Shown here: positions 1-12,103 of the stretch, in pieces
Position numbering within the stretch: the first letter of the stretch is position 1
Layout: every line of letters begins with the position of its first letter
Source: Beroe forskalii
Lineage: Eukaryota; Ctenophora; Nuda; Beroida; Beroidae
DNA length: 64,000 bases
Direction: 5' to 3'
Assembly (NCBI GenBank): GCA_011033025.1
Contig: WFMF01000193.1
Location: forward strand, 124,001 to 188,000
Notes under the pieces: generated by a model
Database searches by the model: none
Told to the model about the DNA's origin: nothing
The model's input: only the letters and a program-made list of their open reading frames with translations
Translations under genes and position numbers: made by a program

Positions 1-360
1 TATCAACAACTACTTCCTATATAGGTAGGTTGGAGTGGTTAATGACACCTTAACAACTTCTTCTTATAGTTAGTTGGAGTGGTAAATGGGACACTAACAA
101 CAACTACTTCTTATAGTTAGTTATTAGTAAGGTTACACTTTAACAACAAGGGATCGTTCACATATTACGTAATCACCTAGAGGGGGGGAGGGGGTTTCCA
201 AATGATTACGTTACATGTTATTGTAACAAATACAACTACTGTAAACTTGATTACGAGGGGGAGGGGGGGTTGAAATCGGCCAAAGATTGATTACGTAATA
301 TGTGAACGATCCCTAACTACTTCCTACAGTTAGGTATGAGTTATGTGACACTTTAACAAC
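1..360. repeat. Imperfect tandem repeat at window edge, split by a MITE
   Basis: Phrases such as ACTACTTCTTATAGTTAGTT, GGAGTGG and GACACTTTAACAAC recur three to four times at about 60-bp spacing on both sides of the MITE at 149-314. This is a degenerate minisatellite interrupted by that element. No coding signal is seen. Confidence 0.6.
149..314. mobile_element. Short MITE with terminal inverted repeats (GGGATCGTTCAC family)
   Basis: The left end reads AGGGATCGTTCACATATTAC and the right end is its inverse, TATGTGAACGATCCCT. Both ends share a further ATTACGTAATC core and inner G-rich tracts. The element is about 166 bp with no coding capacity, so it is a non-autonomous DNA transposon. A target duplication of 2-3 bp (TAA/CAA) is possible but not clear. 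A second copy lies at 29809-29969 and a fragment near 22380-22449. Confidence 0.75.
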
Positions 361-1440
361 AACTTTTAAAACAAGATATACTTTTCTGGTCATAATTTAA
401 CAAGACTGGGAAAAATATTTGGTAAATATTATCAACAGCATCTTGAGCCCTTGAGATAAGGAGATAAAGGTATTGATGAAATCTTGAAATCGAAAGTAAA
501 CAAAATTTTGATAATGCATCATCTTACACTTAAGAAAATCTGTCATAGAGTGCAGGAAATCAGCACTAACGATTCAGTTAGACTATGAAATGGATGTATA
601 ATTATAATATTTAACTAAACAAAAAAAACATGCACTTGAAATGGAAACAAATCAACAGTCATCGCTTGAACAATAAACTTCAAAACATCAAAATAATCAA
701 TACACAATTTTCAATCTCATAAATCATTTTAATAATATCGAAATTATAGATATTTAACGAATTCACGATTCACCTTGTCAGGAAAGTACATATAATTGTG
801 ACTACAAATTCAGCTTATCTTAATTTATCCAGCACACTTAAATTGCCCCTTCATCATAACTAAGTATGTATAAAATCTAATTGATTACTAAAATATTAAA
901 ATGTATACCGGATGTAGCCAAAAGCCATGCATCCTAATTTCTAAATTATGGACATTTTACAAATGACAGAACTGATACAAGCCTAACTTCACATGTTTCA
1001 ATGCATCCCTTTAACAAAACCTGAAATGTTGAATCTAGTCAAATGTTAATCCTTTTGCTGATCATTCATAAACAATAATTATACTGAGCAATAATTTTTG
1101 TTATTAAACCTGGATACTCTCATTCATCACACAATTACATCTGCAAACTCTTAATTAACTATATACAAACTTGTTTACTAGGAAATATACAATATCCACC
1201 AGGAATAAGCACACGCCACAATTTTTGTTTAAATGTTAATTAGATACAAATATGGTGCCACTGCTTCAACAAAATATTCAAATTTGCTTAGAATGTATAA
1301 GGTACTTATTTATGTATATAAACGAATAACTCGTTTTTGCAGTCATCTAGCAACTTTTCCCTTCAAAAATTCCACATGCCTACCTAAATAATTTCAAAAC
1401 TCTAAATTGAAATAAATAACACCAATTAGTCGAACCACTC
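361..1440. other. AT-rich intergenic DNA downstream of huntingtin
   Basis: No ORF, RNA gene or repeat that I can support. The stretch is strongly AT-rich and lies 3' of huntingtin, so it may include alternative 3' UTR sequence. A second TTTATT (AATAAA on the minus strand) occurs near 1309. Confidence 0.4.
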
Positions 1441-1441
1441 A

Positions 1442-1447
1442 TTTATT
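1442..1447 (-). promoter_or_regulatory. Candidate poly(A) signal overlapping the huntingtin stop codon
   Basis: On the minus strand the stop codon TGA is followed directly by ATAAA, giving TGAATAAATG. The canonical AATAAA therefore begins on the last base of the stop codon. If it is used, the 3' UTR would be only a few tens of bases. Other AATAAA hexamers further downstream could be used instead. Confidence 0.45.
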
Positions 1448-4400
1448 CACCCTGCCTGATCAGTTTTAGTATCATGCAGTTTCTTCAGAGTATTATTTGC
1501 ATAGTTGTACTCATTTTCATGTTCTTCAGAGGCATGAACGAAGGCTCCCAGTGAAAACATTTCAATGAAAACATCTCTTTCATCTGTAGCTATACTGCTG
1601 AAGAAATCTGAACAAATCAGAGTGAACCATTCCTTGTCCATTGCATCAGGGTTTGCAACAATGTACGGTAAGAACCTAGAGAGATTCCTGTTTTTGAGTG
1701 AACATAGCAACAATACAGCAGTTGACCAAACTGAGAATTTCAGTGGCTTCAGCTGCACAAAGTTTCTGAGAACAAGCAAGACCCATTCTGATATTTGATT
1801 GAAGTTACCAGATGTGATGATGTTTTGGAAAAGGTCATACAAAACCAAGGCAATTAAATGTCGATTCTGCTGTCTAGGCGATAGAAACTCAGAAACAAAA
1901 GTGTTTATCATCTGTTCCTTTGGGAAGAAATCAGTCACCAAATAACAAATAACAGCCGCTAAAGGTTTAGCCTGACTCTCACAGCAGTGGCCAACACAGT
2001 CCAATATCTTTCTCATTTTGTCCATAGCTGCAGCCAACATCTGGTCAGTTGTTTCCTGATCTCGTTCCAGATTAATAACCCTACTTCCCTCACGCCCACA
2101 GTACATACAAGTCATCAGCAGACCAAACGCAGACAGACACTTCTGTGGATCATCAATTTCAAGTTGATTTGTAGCTAATTGAGTGAGGATATCAAACTCA
2201 GAGCTGGGCAAACTGAATGAAAGAACAAGACGTTGGAATCCACGGATGATGAACTGGTAGAAAATAAATGGTGTGGCAGCCTCTGTTAGACATCTCATCC
2301 CAAAATGCATCAATGTCGTGGTAAATCCAGCACAATTTGTTGTTTCCTCTGGGAATTTTTCTCTGATGATAACAGCAATCGCCCACATTGATGACATAAA
2401 GTTTACTGGATGAGTAACATTGTAAAACAAATGCTTCATAATGAATTCACACAAAACAGCTATCAGGTTACCCTCAAAACAGCACAGTTGAGATTCCAGA
2501 AGGTAAAATGAGCCATTTAGTGCAGCCTGTTGGAGAATCATATCGTCTGATTTCAAAGCTTCGTCAATGAATGGCATGAGCTTTTCTCCTGCTTTATCGG
2601 CCTGGAGAAGTGAAACAGCCTTTGAAAGGGTGAACAAAAGTTTGGAGTGTACAATGGAGTCTTCAAGTGGATGGTTGATTAGGATTTGTAGCAGTCCATC
2701 GACCATCCACTGACAGTGATGCGTTTTCTGGAACATATCTGAGAGTTGGCTCACTGAGTTTATGATCTGGTTTAGTAGAGTTATAGGGATCTTTGACTCA
2801 GGCAAAGTCCACTCAGCAAAGAGATCGACTAAAAAGTGAAGACAAGAGAGTATATCAGGGTTATCTGCCGAATCATTCAGTGAAATTTGCTGGGTTCTAT
2901 ACTCAATTCCTTCATTGTCTAAATCAGTGACATCATTTGTGATGATTCTTTCCCGTAAAGCAGTCGCACTGTAATACCCATGGCAATATGAGCTTGAACC
3001 AGGAATTCTATTAAGATCATACACAAACACACCAACCTTTTCAATCGCTTGGGCAGAGCCACCAGTATCAATGAGACAATATGCAAACTCACAGTCAATA
3101 TAGGCATTTATATCAGTAAAATTTGGTTGGTATGTTGTTGTGAGTGTACAATTGGATAGGAGCTTATCAAATATTAGTTTGTGAGGGTATATCATTCGTT
3201 GTCCCATGGTAGTGGTCAGGAAAGGTATTGATTGGATTCTCGGGAAGTGCTGATAAACTCCTGTTTTAGGAGACCCTGGAATTGGGTACATCATAGTTTG
3301 CATTAGCAGTGCCGTCATACCTCGAACTGCTAACCGGTTGACAACACTCAACTCATTTATCTCTTCATGTGACATTTCAGGATCAAAACGATACGTGATC
3401 ATTCCAAGCATGGTCACCCAAAGTTCTTCAAATTGTCGCTTAGTGGACCAACCAAATGATAGATTTCTGAAGAGGAAGTCTTCAAGAACTTCAGAATCTT
3501 TGAGGAACTCCAGTTCAATTGATGACAAGCTGAACTCAACATCTTCATCTGCTTTTGTGGTGGTGAGAGCCAGAAACTTAGGGATTCTCAAGAAACTACT
3601 CACACATGGCAATGATGCTAGAGACAAGATACATTTCTTCACGGTGTTGAGATTATGAATTGAGTGATGGGTGTCTTTTGGCATCTTGTATAGAACAAAA
3701 TTAACCATAAGTCTGACTTTGTCAATTTGTGTCTCGGGATTTTCAGCCCACTTAGTGAGAGACTTATCAAACAGTGCAACGAGAATGTGATAAACATTCT
3801 CAACTATGTTCATATCTTCTCCATAATGAATAATTGCACAAGTATCTCTAGTAATGATGATTGTCAATAAGAGCTCCAGTAACTCAACAGAAATTGAAAT
3901 TTCTGAAAATCTTTTAAAATGATTATTTACCGCCATAGATATTGCAAGCAATCGTGTAATAGCATGGATTTGGTATGGATTCAGATAACTTATCTCTGGG
4001 TACAATATAGCTGTATTGAGTAGTGCAGTAGTTGCTCTGGTGTAATTCCTCAAGTCTCTTTGCCAGTGTACATCCTCCCAAGTAGAAGAATATGCCAGAA
4101 GCTCCTTTGGTTCCACAAAAGCAGAGGTATCAACACATAGAGCAACACTTTTCTGCAAGGATGTTGAGTTGGATTTTGAATGATTATGGACTGGTTTTGT
4201 GGGTTGTGCCGGTGTTACAATGCCAGCCAGATGAGTAATCCTTTCAAGAAGCTGGTTTTTTGCTGACAACAATATACCTGGCAACTGCGGGAGTGGTTCA
4301 TCCGGGTCAATATAGGCAGACTTTTGAGCACATAACTCTTTTCTTCCCAGATTTATCATGCCAATGAACAAGGAAGTATCAAACTGTGGATTCTTCACAA

Positions 4401-7400
4401 TATCCTTAAGAATGTTCAAAGTCATATCCTTCAAGACAGGAATAACTTGCTTTGGATTTGAGGGATAAACACAAATCTTTTCTGAGAAGTTCTCTAACAG
4501 GGACTCATATCCTAAGTGAGGAGAACTATCGGATGCACTATCATTATCTTTTTCCAAAGCATCACTTCCCTGACTAAGTAAGGATATGCACTCTTTAATC
4601 TTTTCTCTGATAGAATTTGAAGCACCGGGATGTTTAAATAACTTTTGTAACAGATTCAAAGATTCCAGGGTTTCTTTTTTATCCAATGATGTTAAATTAG
4701 GTGTCAACTGTGATAAGTATTCAAGGCTTATTGAAGAAGCATATGAAACAACAGAATATCCTTGGCATGTTTCTACCAATGGTGAAACACACTGAGATAT
4801 TTTGCTGGAATATTCTGATAAATTCAATTTTCTCAGTGAGTTTACATAGATGAGGAGATCTTTTGTTGACATATTGCTTGTTTCTGTGGGGTGCTGAGTC
4901 AGCTTCAAATATTTTGTTACTATACCTTCATCGAACTCAAGATCAAATTCTTTGTGGGTGAGTACTTTACAGATATTCAAAAGAGTAATGGCACAAGTAG
5001 GATACTTTGCTGATAATAGGACAATCTTTTCTTTCACTTCTGTGAAATCAAGCCCCTGGGTATCAAAACCAGAATCATCTTTAATGTAGTAAACTAGCTT
5101 ATAAATGTAGCTCAGTGACGAAAAGGAGGCATCGATTGGATCTGCACTCTTGATTAAGAAATCCATATGCTCATTTAAGGCCCAGAAGATGAACTTCACA
5201 AACTTCATTATTGGACTCAGTGATGTTTCATGTTTCAAGCCAACAGCGGCCAATAAAGCATTACCACTAACCTCCAGGGTTTTGGCAAGATTTCCTCTGG
5301 TTATTATAATCAATAAATGCCTCAAGAGAATACAAATGCATGAGCACTTTGATAATATCGACGAAGCAGATACTATGAATTCCAGTAGAGTGGTTATGAT
5401 TGGGATATTTTCAGGGCATATTATGTCTAACAATCTATGCATTGACACCATCACCTGATGGGAAGAAACATCGAGTCTACCCTGGCTTATTGCAATGGAA
5501 ACAGCAGACCAAACTGATGCAGAGTACCTCTTGAAGTTTCTTGCATCCATTGTGTACCAGTGTAGAACAATCCAGAGAATGTCAATAACTTGATAATGAA
5601 TCACATTTTTCAACAAAATACTTTCTACAACTTCCCTCTGTGTTAAAATATCGTTGCATGATTCTTGGATAACGAATAGCTCGTGAATGAGAGGGTAAAG
5701 TGATACAGAAATACTGGCAGTGTTGAGCTGTCCACTTGCCATGGCAGTACCACACAGTTGCATGATCCTGGGAATATCAATGACAGTTTCTTCTTGGTAT
5801 TTTTCTTTTGTCAACATGATAAGGAATTGGAACAAAGTTGGCAATAGTTTCGATGCTTCTCGAACTTGTCCCTGTTCAATGTACTCGAACTGTCTCAAAA
5901 GGAAGTTTACAAAAACTTTTCCAGTGTCAAGCAGAGAGTAATTTACTCTCAATCTGAGCAAATCTATCAACAATACCAGAATCTCACCTTGAACTTGGGT
6001 GTCATTGGTCAGAGTGGTGTACAATTCCAACGATTTCATTACATTGGCTTCAAAGTATCGAATGTAGTTTTGCATAACTGGCTTGGTGTCCGGTTTCTTC
6101 TCCACGGGCTTTTTCTTTTGGAACCTCTTCCCGAAAATCTTAGAGGCAAAAGAGGTCTCTTCCTCTTCTGGTTCAGCTTCTTCGAGGGACTGAGGTTTTG
6201 TTATGTAGACATATGGTGAATACTTGAAAAACTCGATGTGCACAGGGGCACTGATGTTCAACAGAACTGGTCGCTTGATGTTAGTCTGATTAACTTTATT
6301 GGAACTGTTAATGTTTGTACAAATGACATTTGTACCAAACAAAGATGCTAGCAAGTACCTAGTAGTAATCACGCATTGACTTGGCTCTTTTTTCAGCAGT
6401 GTAGTAAGATATTCATTCACTTCCTCTGAAAAAGATCCGACGTTTTTCAGTGAACTGTATTTCAGAATCTCCTGGAAGAGTGACAGAGTTCCTCTGAGAA
6501 TCAGAACGAACTTTTCGTCTGACTGAAGTGACAACGACACTTTGTGAGCTTCATATGACGATTTCAAATTTTCATAAAACTTCATATAGTGAGGAAGTGA
6601 AGTAAATGAACCAACTTTTGAGTTACCATCTACTTCCATGACTGGCTCATCATCTGTATCATCATCTTTCTTCTTTCGTTTGTTAGTGACTGCTGAAACT
6701 TTATCTTTGAAGATTGAATTGTCTGCCGTTGGGTCCTCCTCAGTACAAACATGACAGCAGATGTTCAGAACGCGCATGATATGGTAAACAAGAGACTGTA
6801 TTATCTCAACTAAAGTTTCATCATTGAGCAGCGACCATGATAGTATCAGATCAGCTGTGTAAGAGTTATTTGAGATAAGGTACTTGCATGTTGCTCCAAG
6901 AAGATTTGTGATTACAGTCAACAGGTTTTGGTGGCATGAGATGTCGTACATGTACATTGAAGAAGTTAAATGGAGAGTAAAGAAGGAGATAAGTCCACTG
7001 GAGCTGCTCAGAACTGCCCCTTCCTGAATGTGATGAGAGTTTATCTTTTGCTGCTCAGCAGGGATAGAAATTCCCCAGAATTTTAGCATGTCACTGTTTA
7101 CATATTTCTTTGACAGTGAAGCAAATGCTTCGATGCAACCTCTCACCATTTCAGTTGACTGTGAATGCATCATCTCTTCCAAAATGATGTTTAATAGCCG
7201 GCTAAGGGATCCTGGATTATGAGCAGTCTTCGATTCTAGATGTTGGCTTGAATCACTAGGTAAGCAGATTGCATACATTGGTGGATTTACAAACTCATTA
7301 CAAGCAGTGAACTCATTTCGGATAACTTTCAGGAGACTGGTCTTGGGGAGTCTGAAAACGACAGATTATCTGTGATTGAAACAAAGCAATTTGCACAGGC

Positions 7401-9149
7401 AGACTGGACCCGGACATCTTCATCAGACAGCATTACAAACAAAGCATTCAAAACTTCCTTCTGAAGATAGTCTGATCGATTTGTAAAGCAGTGTAAGTAT
7501 GAGAAGTTGATGTCCTTGATAACATCAATCAGAGCTGTCTTTACCAACCAGTAAGAACTCAAATGAAGAGGCAAAAGGGCTTCAAAAAGATCGATGATAA
7601 GCTCTGCTTGATTCGTTTTCATCAACGCAGGTACACAGATTTTCGTTGCGTCACAACACGCTTTGTGGACCTTCTGAGACTCATCTTTGATGCCCTCCAT
7701 GAAAATGCTGATGTACTCCTCACACTGAACTGACCACTTTAGATAATAGTTGTGCTCAAGGAATGTTCGAATATAGCTGCCACACAGCGCCATGACATTT
7801 GCTTGAAGCATAGGGTCACAGTTAGCTTTAAATGCAGCAGGAACATGAGCAAGGTGCGTGGATAAGAGCCCTGGAGAAATAATCGTAAACTCAGTGAGAC
7901 AGTTGATCACTAACGACTTGACACTGACTCGGACGTTTTTAACGACTTCGCCATCTTTTATGAGAAACTTCTCAGCTAAAAACAGAGCAGCCTCGGTGAG
8001 TAAAGTTTCACATTCTTTGAACAAGCCACAGCCAACATCGCTCACTTTTATTGAGAATGTCCCATCCTCTATCTCAGACGCCAGCAACATATTCTTGTTT
8101 GAATGCTTCGTACCCACCATGAAATCTCCCAATTCTTTGTCTGTGAACCGTGCATTCCATGTAGCAACATCAGCCAGCAGAAGTGACGAAAACTGCTTCC
8201 CAGTTTGCTCGATCAAGGTTTGCAGAGCTGATAAGGCAGCAGTGATAACGTTGTGATCGCTGTGGGATAAAGACTTGAAAATCACGAGAAAGATCACAGA
8301 TATGTGGTCCTGATTAAAGAAATATTGATCTTCTTCCTTTCGAGGGAGCTCAGAAACAGAAACCAAAATTTTCCGGATCCCGAGGAATCCTCCGATTAGC
8401 GAATGTGGTGAAGCATTCGGTGCGATAGTCAGGGCTATCATCTTTTCTACTGATATGGAGTAGAAAATACCAGGTTTCAGACAACTGTGACAAAGCGAAG
8501 TGATACACTCCGCTGCCATCCGTCTTGAAGACGACAACTTTGATACCAGAATTTCAAACAAATTCTTCAAGAAGCTGTGAAGTTCATTCTCGCTGAAGAA
8601 AGGTCCAAGGACCGATACAATCTTTGGCATTGCTGAGATAAGAGATTCCTGAATCGCCTCATCCTCCCTGTTACACACAGCTATCAGAAGAGGTAAGAGG
8701 TTCATGACGTAAGGTCTACACTTGTGAGGCTTGATAAGGTAGGCCAGTTCAGCGAACCTGACAATAGCTGCCTTGACCCTCCTAGGCGACGCATTCCTCT
8801 TGATCTCCTTGAAGAGTTCCACCTGGATCCTACTGCTGTCTGAGCCATGCAACTCGTTGATGAGATGGTTAAGTCCTTCATCAGCCGCCACCCTGACATC
8901 AGCCTCCCCATCACTGCAGCACACCAGCAGATTCTCAAAGGCTAGAGCCAGCAGATCATTGTAATCTTCATGTTGGAGCTGAGAGAGCTGGGATAAGGAG
9001 CTGACGATGACCTTGACAGCAGCAACTCGAGACTGGGGTGTGGCTTCCTTTAACTCGTCTGTGGTGAGGGGGTAGGTGGGGGAGTCGATGGGAATGGTAG
9101 GTTGGAGGATCTCAACTGATTTGAGGAGACGATCAGCGTACGCTGCCAT
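1447..9149 (-). CDS. HTT: Huntingtin (HEAT-repeat scaffold), polyQ-less, no intron recognised
   Basis: Two consecutive reading frames (7329-9149, 606 codons; 1447-7278, 1,943 codons) encode one huntingtin of about 2,570 residues; human is about 3,140. Diagnostic stretches include RFAELAYLIKPHKCRPYVMN, SSYWLVKTALID, FGTNVICTN, RVNYSLLDTGKVF and LMTCMYCGREG. The start MAAYADRLLKSVEILQ resembles the vertebrate N17 helix and runs straight into the N-terminal HEAT domain, with no glutamine or proline tract. The long disordered loop of vertebrate N-HEAT is largely absent. Basic/acidic patches (NKRKKKDDDTDDEP) mark the region between the bridge and C-HEAT. A single frame change lies between a TAA and a TGA at about 7329-7367; one extra base in the TTTT run (7355-7358) would join the frames. 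No intron is apparent over 7.7 kb. Huntingtin is a cytoplasmic scaffold with roles in vesicle transport and autophagy. Identity is firm. Whether the frame break is real is uncertain. Confidence 0.93.
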
Positions 9150-10284
9150 ATTGTCATGACCCTGGGAGAGTTTCTAATGTGAGGGGATAAAGATGGGTTT
9201 ACTTTTATAGGTGTGCCTATTTGTACGGATCATTAAATTTGATTAAGCCAAGAAAGTGAATATGCAGATAAATTATATTGGATCATTAAATTTAGTTAAT
9301 CCAAAAAGTGAATATTGCCTTAGAAGCTGGGATATTTAGAGCTGATCTGCCAGTTAATTGATTTTAAATAAGGATTTAAATAAAATTGTGCCACTAAAGC
9401 AAATATTTCCAAAGTGTCTCAACGCTCATTCCCACACATTGCACAGTCATATGCCGCAATTTACTATTAATAAGCAGGCTTCAGAAATGAATATATGATT
9501 CATAGCAAATATTAATAAAATAATGTAGTGAAACGACTTGAAGATAAAACAATAAAGGAAATAAATATTTCATAAAATACTTTGTAAAATTCATGATCAA
9601 TTATTCAAGAAAAGATTAATAATCATAAATAAATGTACAGTACAATGCAAAGGAAAATAAAAATAAAATCAGTTCAGTGCATTTCTGATTTAAAAATTGA
9701 CAAGGTTACCAACGGTTCAACATTATGAATTTATTATTTTCGGGGAATCTGAACTGAGAAGGAACATAATTAGTAAGAATAAATTTGGACAGATCATTCA
9801 ATTATTCATCAATAGGTAATCAATTAAAATAATTGTCATTGCGTATTCATTTAGTTACCTCTTCATGCTCGAACTATCGAAATAAAAGAACTTTCTGGGC
9901 TTCAAAAATCGGGACAGGTTATGATCCATTACCATAACAGATCACTTGAGTGAGTGCAGACCACTTGATTGACGCAGGGCTCAATAAAGTAAAATGTCGC
10001 GCAATTATTGTGAACTTTCGATAGAATTAATATAGGAAGTTGATGCGCGACCTGTAGATTCGCGCGCCGTTTTTCCCGCAGATTGAGACGAATGATCATT
10101 GCGCGTCTTTATCGAGCCCTCCGCCAATTGAGCGATGTACAACTACTCTGTGTTCATTTATCCATCATTACAACACGAAACAGGAAAATTTATACTGCGC
10201 CTGGAACCAGACAATTCCACAACTCAGCACTTTGACCCGTAATAATGACGTCACAGACTCTCGCCCAACCACCGAGTGTTTCCA
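9150..10284 (-). promoter_or_regulatory. Huntingtin upstream region (copy 1 of a duplicated segment)
   Basis: This 1.1-kb stretch between the huntingtin ATG and the last exon of the truncated ACTR6 copy holds no ORF that I trust. It should contain the huntingtin promoter and 5' UTR. Nearly the same sequence recurs at 17478-18630, with some indels. AT-rich, with a GC-richer patch near 10040-10110. No TATA box or start element can be assigned with confidence. Confidence 0.55.
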
Positions 10285-10984
10285 TCATGACACCCCTGAT
10301 GAGACAGGGATAGAATCGTTTAGTTTCTTGGAGCAGATGTTAGCTCCATGTTCATCGTACTCTGACTTGGAGACTCTGATGCTGGGGTAGACCGGCCAGC
10401 CGCTTAACAACTGACCTGGAACACCAAATATATCATCAATTAATATTTTCTGTCACTCAAAATGATCAATTTTCGTACAGCCACAATTAATCCATACATG
10501 TTTCTAGATCTAACCTAATATTCGAATTATGATTGGATTTATGATGAATAATTAACGAAAACATTAATATTATACTCCAATTACTTAATTAGTAGTACAT
10601 GGGGTCAGGGGTGTTAGTGAACTTATGAAACCAACGTCCATGACCATTGTCCATTGATAAACTGCAAAGGGAACGATAAAGACGCATACTGTTTGTACAT
10701 TCTTTATCGACCCTTTTTAATCAATCCGACTTCACATCATAATCGTATTTAATAACACTTGTATTTAAAAAATCTCGTTTAAAGACACTAACCGCCTTTC
10801 CAAGCCTCCACAATGGGGTCCTCCGGTCGGTAAACGTTAACTGTAAACTCATCTGGGGCACACGACCTCACGTCTTTTATTATACGTTCCTGTACAACGT
10901 AAACGTTATAAGTAAATACCATTAATAAAGTATAAAATATACTATCATGTTTTTGTACTATTTATAAGCTATTACAACAGAGGC

Positions 10985-11143
10985 CCAACAACAATAGCAA
11001 ACCTAACAAAAACAACCCTAACAACAGCAACCCTAACAACAGCAACCCTAACAACAGCAACCCTAACAACAGCAACCCTAACAACAGGAACCCTAACAAC
11101 AACCCTAACAACAGCAACCCTAACAACCCTAACAACAGCATTC
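10985..11143. repeat. 15-bp tandem repeat with telomere-like TTAGGG
   Basis: About ten copies of CCCTAACAACAGCAA (minus strand TTGCTGTTGTTAGGG) begin within 10 bp of the exon-7 splice donor of the truncated ACTR6 copy. The embedded TTAGGG is probably coincidental, because the intervening bases are constant. Unit 2 carries a more degenerate version at 19230-19360. Confidence 0.8.
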
Positions 11144-12103
11144 TACCTTGAAGTTCTGGAACTTAGAACTGCCCCCAGTGATAACGATGTTGTTGAAGAG
11201 ATGAGGCTGCATTGGCACAGGACACTGCTTGATGGCATGCCCGATGGCTTCCGTGAGACCCATCTCTGTGATACCTGAGTGAAATGGAGATTAATATAAT
11301 CATTATTTAAAAGTGAAACGAGGATTATTATAAGGTATAAGGAATTATACCTTATAATAATGCGCGTTGCATTGAAAGTACTCAGCGCGCTGTCACGAAC
11401 AGCAAAAAAGCACCCAGGCGCGGCGGCGTATTACGCCGCGCCTCAAAAGGTCGAGCAACCTGGGATGAGCTGATACTAGAAGTGAATAGTGAAGTGCGAA
11501 GGCAATTTCATGCGATCGTGTTCACAGAAAGGATCGAGAAATACAAAAAGACTGCGATAAGTGTAAAAATAGAGCTTGAGTCGAGACATTCCTGATACTT
11601 ATTGACGCGTTTCTGTAACTAAAATCCCGGTAAAAATAACTACTGTATACACCAGTACAACATAGCATTATTTTCCGATGCTCCAGGCATAGCTTAGTGA
11701 ACTATAGTGAACTTAGTGAACTATAGTCGAATTGCCGCATTCTTAGGAATTTGGGGGTTTGGGACAAGAATATAACCAATTTATAGTTAACACTGCCATC
11801 TTTAGACTCCAATGATAACGATATATTACCGATAATTCACAGCTAATTAAAAGTTATCGATACGTAAAAATGGAGTGTGGACTGTATGTAGGTAAGGTGC
11901 GGGTTTCATTACAGCACAACAGTGAGCCTATCAAGTCAATAAATATAAAACATGAAATGAGTAAGGTAAACTACAGCATATTTGGGGGGGGGCGGCCCCA
12001 TGAACCCCAAAAATGTAACCCTATCTATAACTCGATATTCAATATCCACTTGAGGGGACACAAAAATAGGATAAAAAGTCGAGTTAGTTGTGAACCTAAT
12101 GAA

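Noticed and set aside
10985-11143. Interstitial telomere
   Set aside because: TTAGGG occurs only once per 15-bp unit with constant intervening bases; it looks like a local minisatellite.
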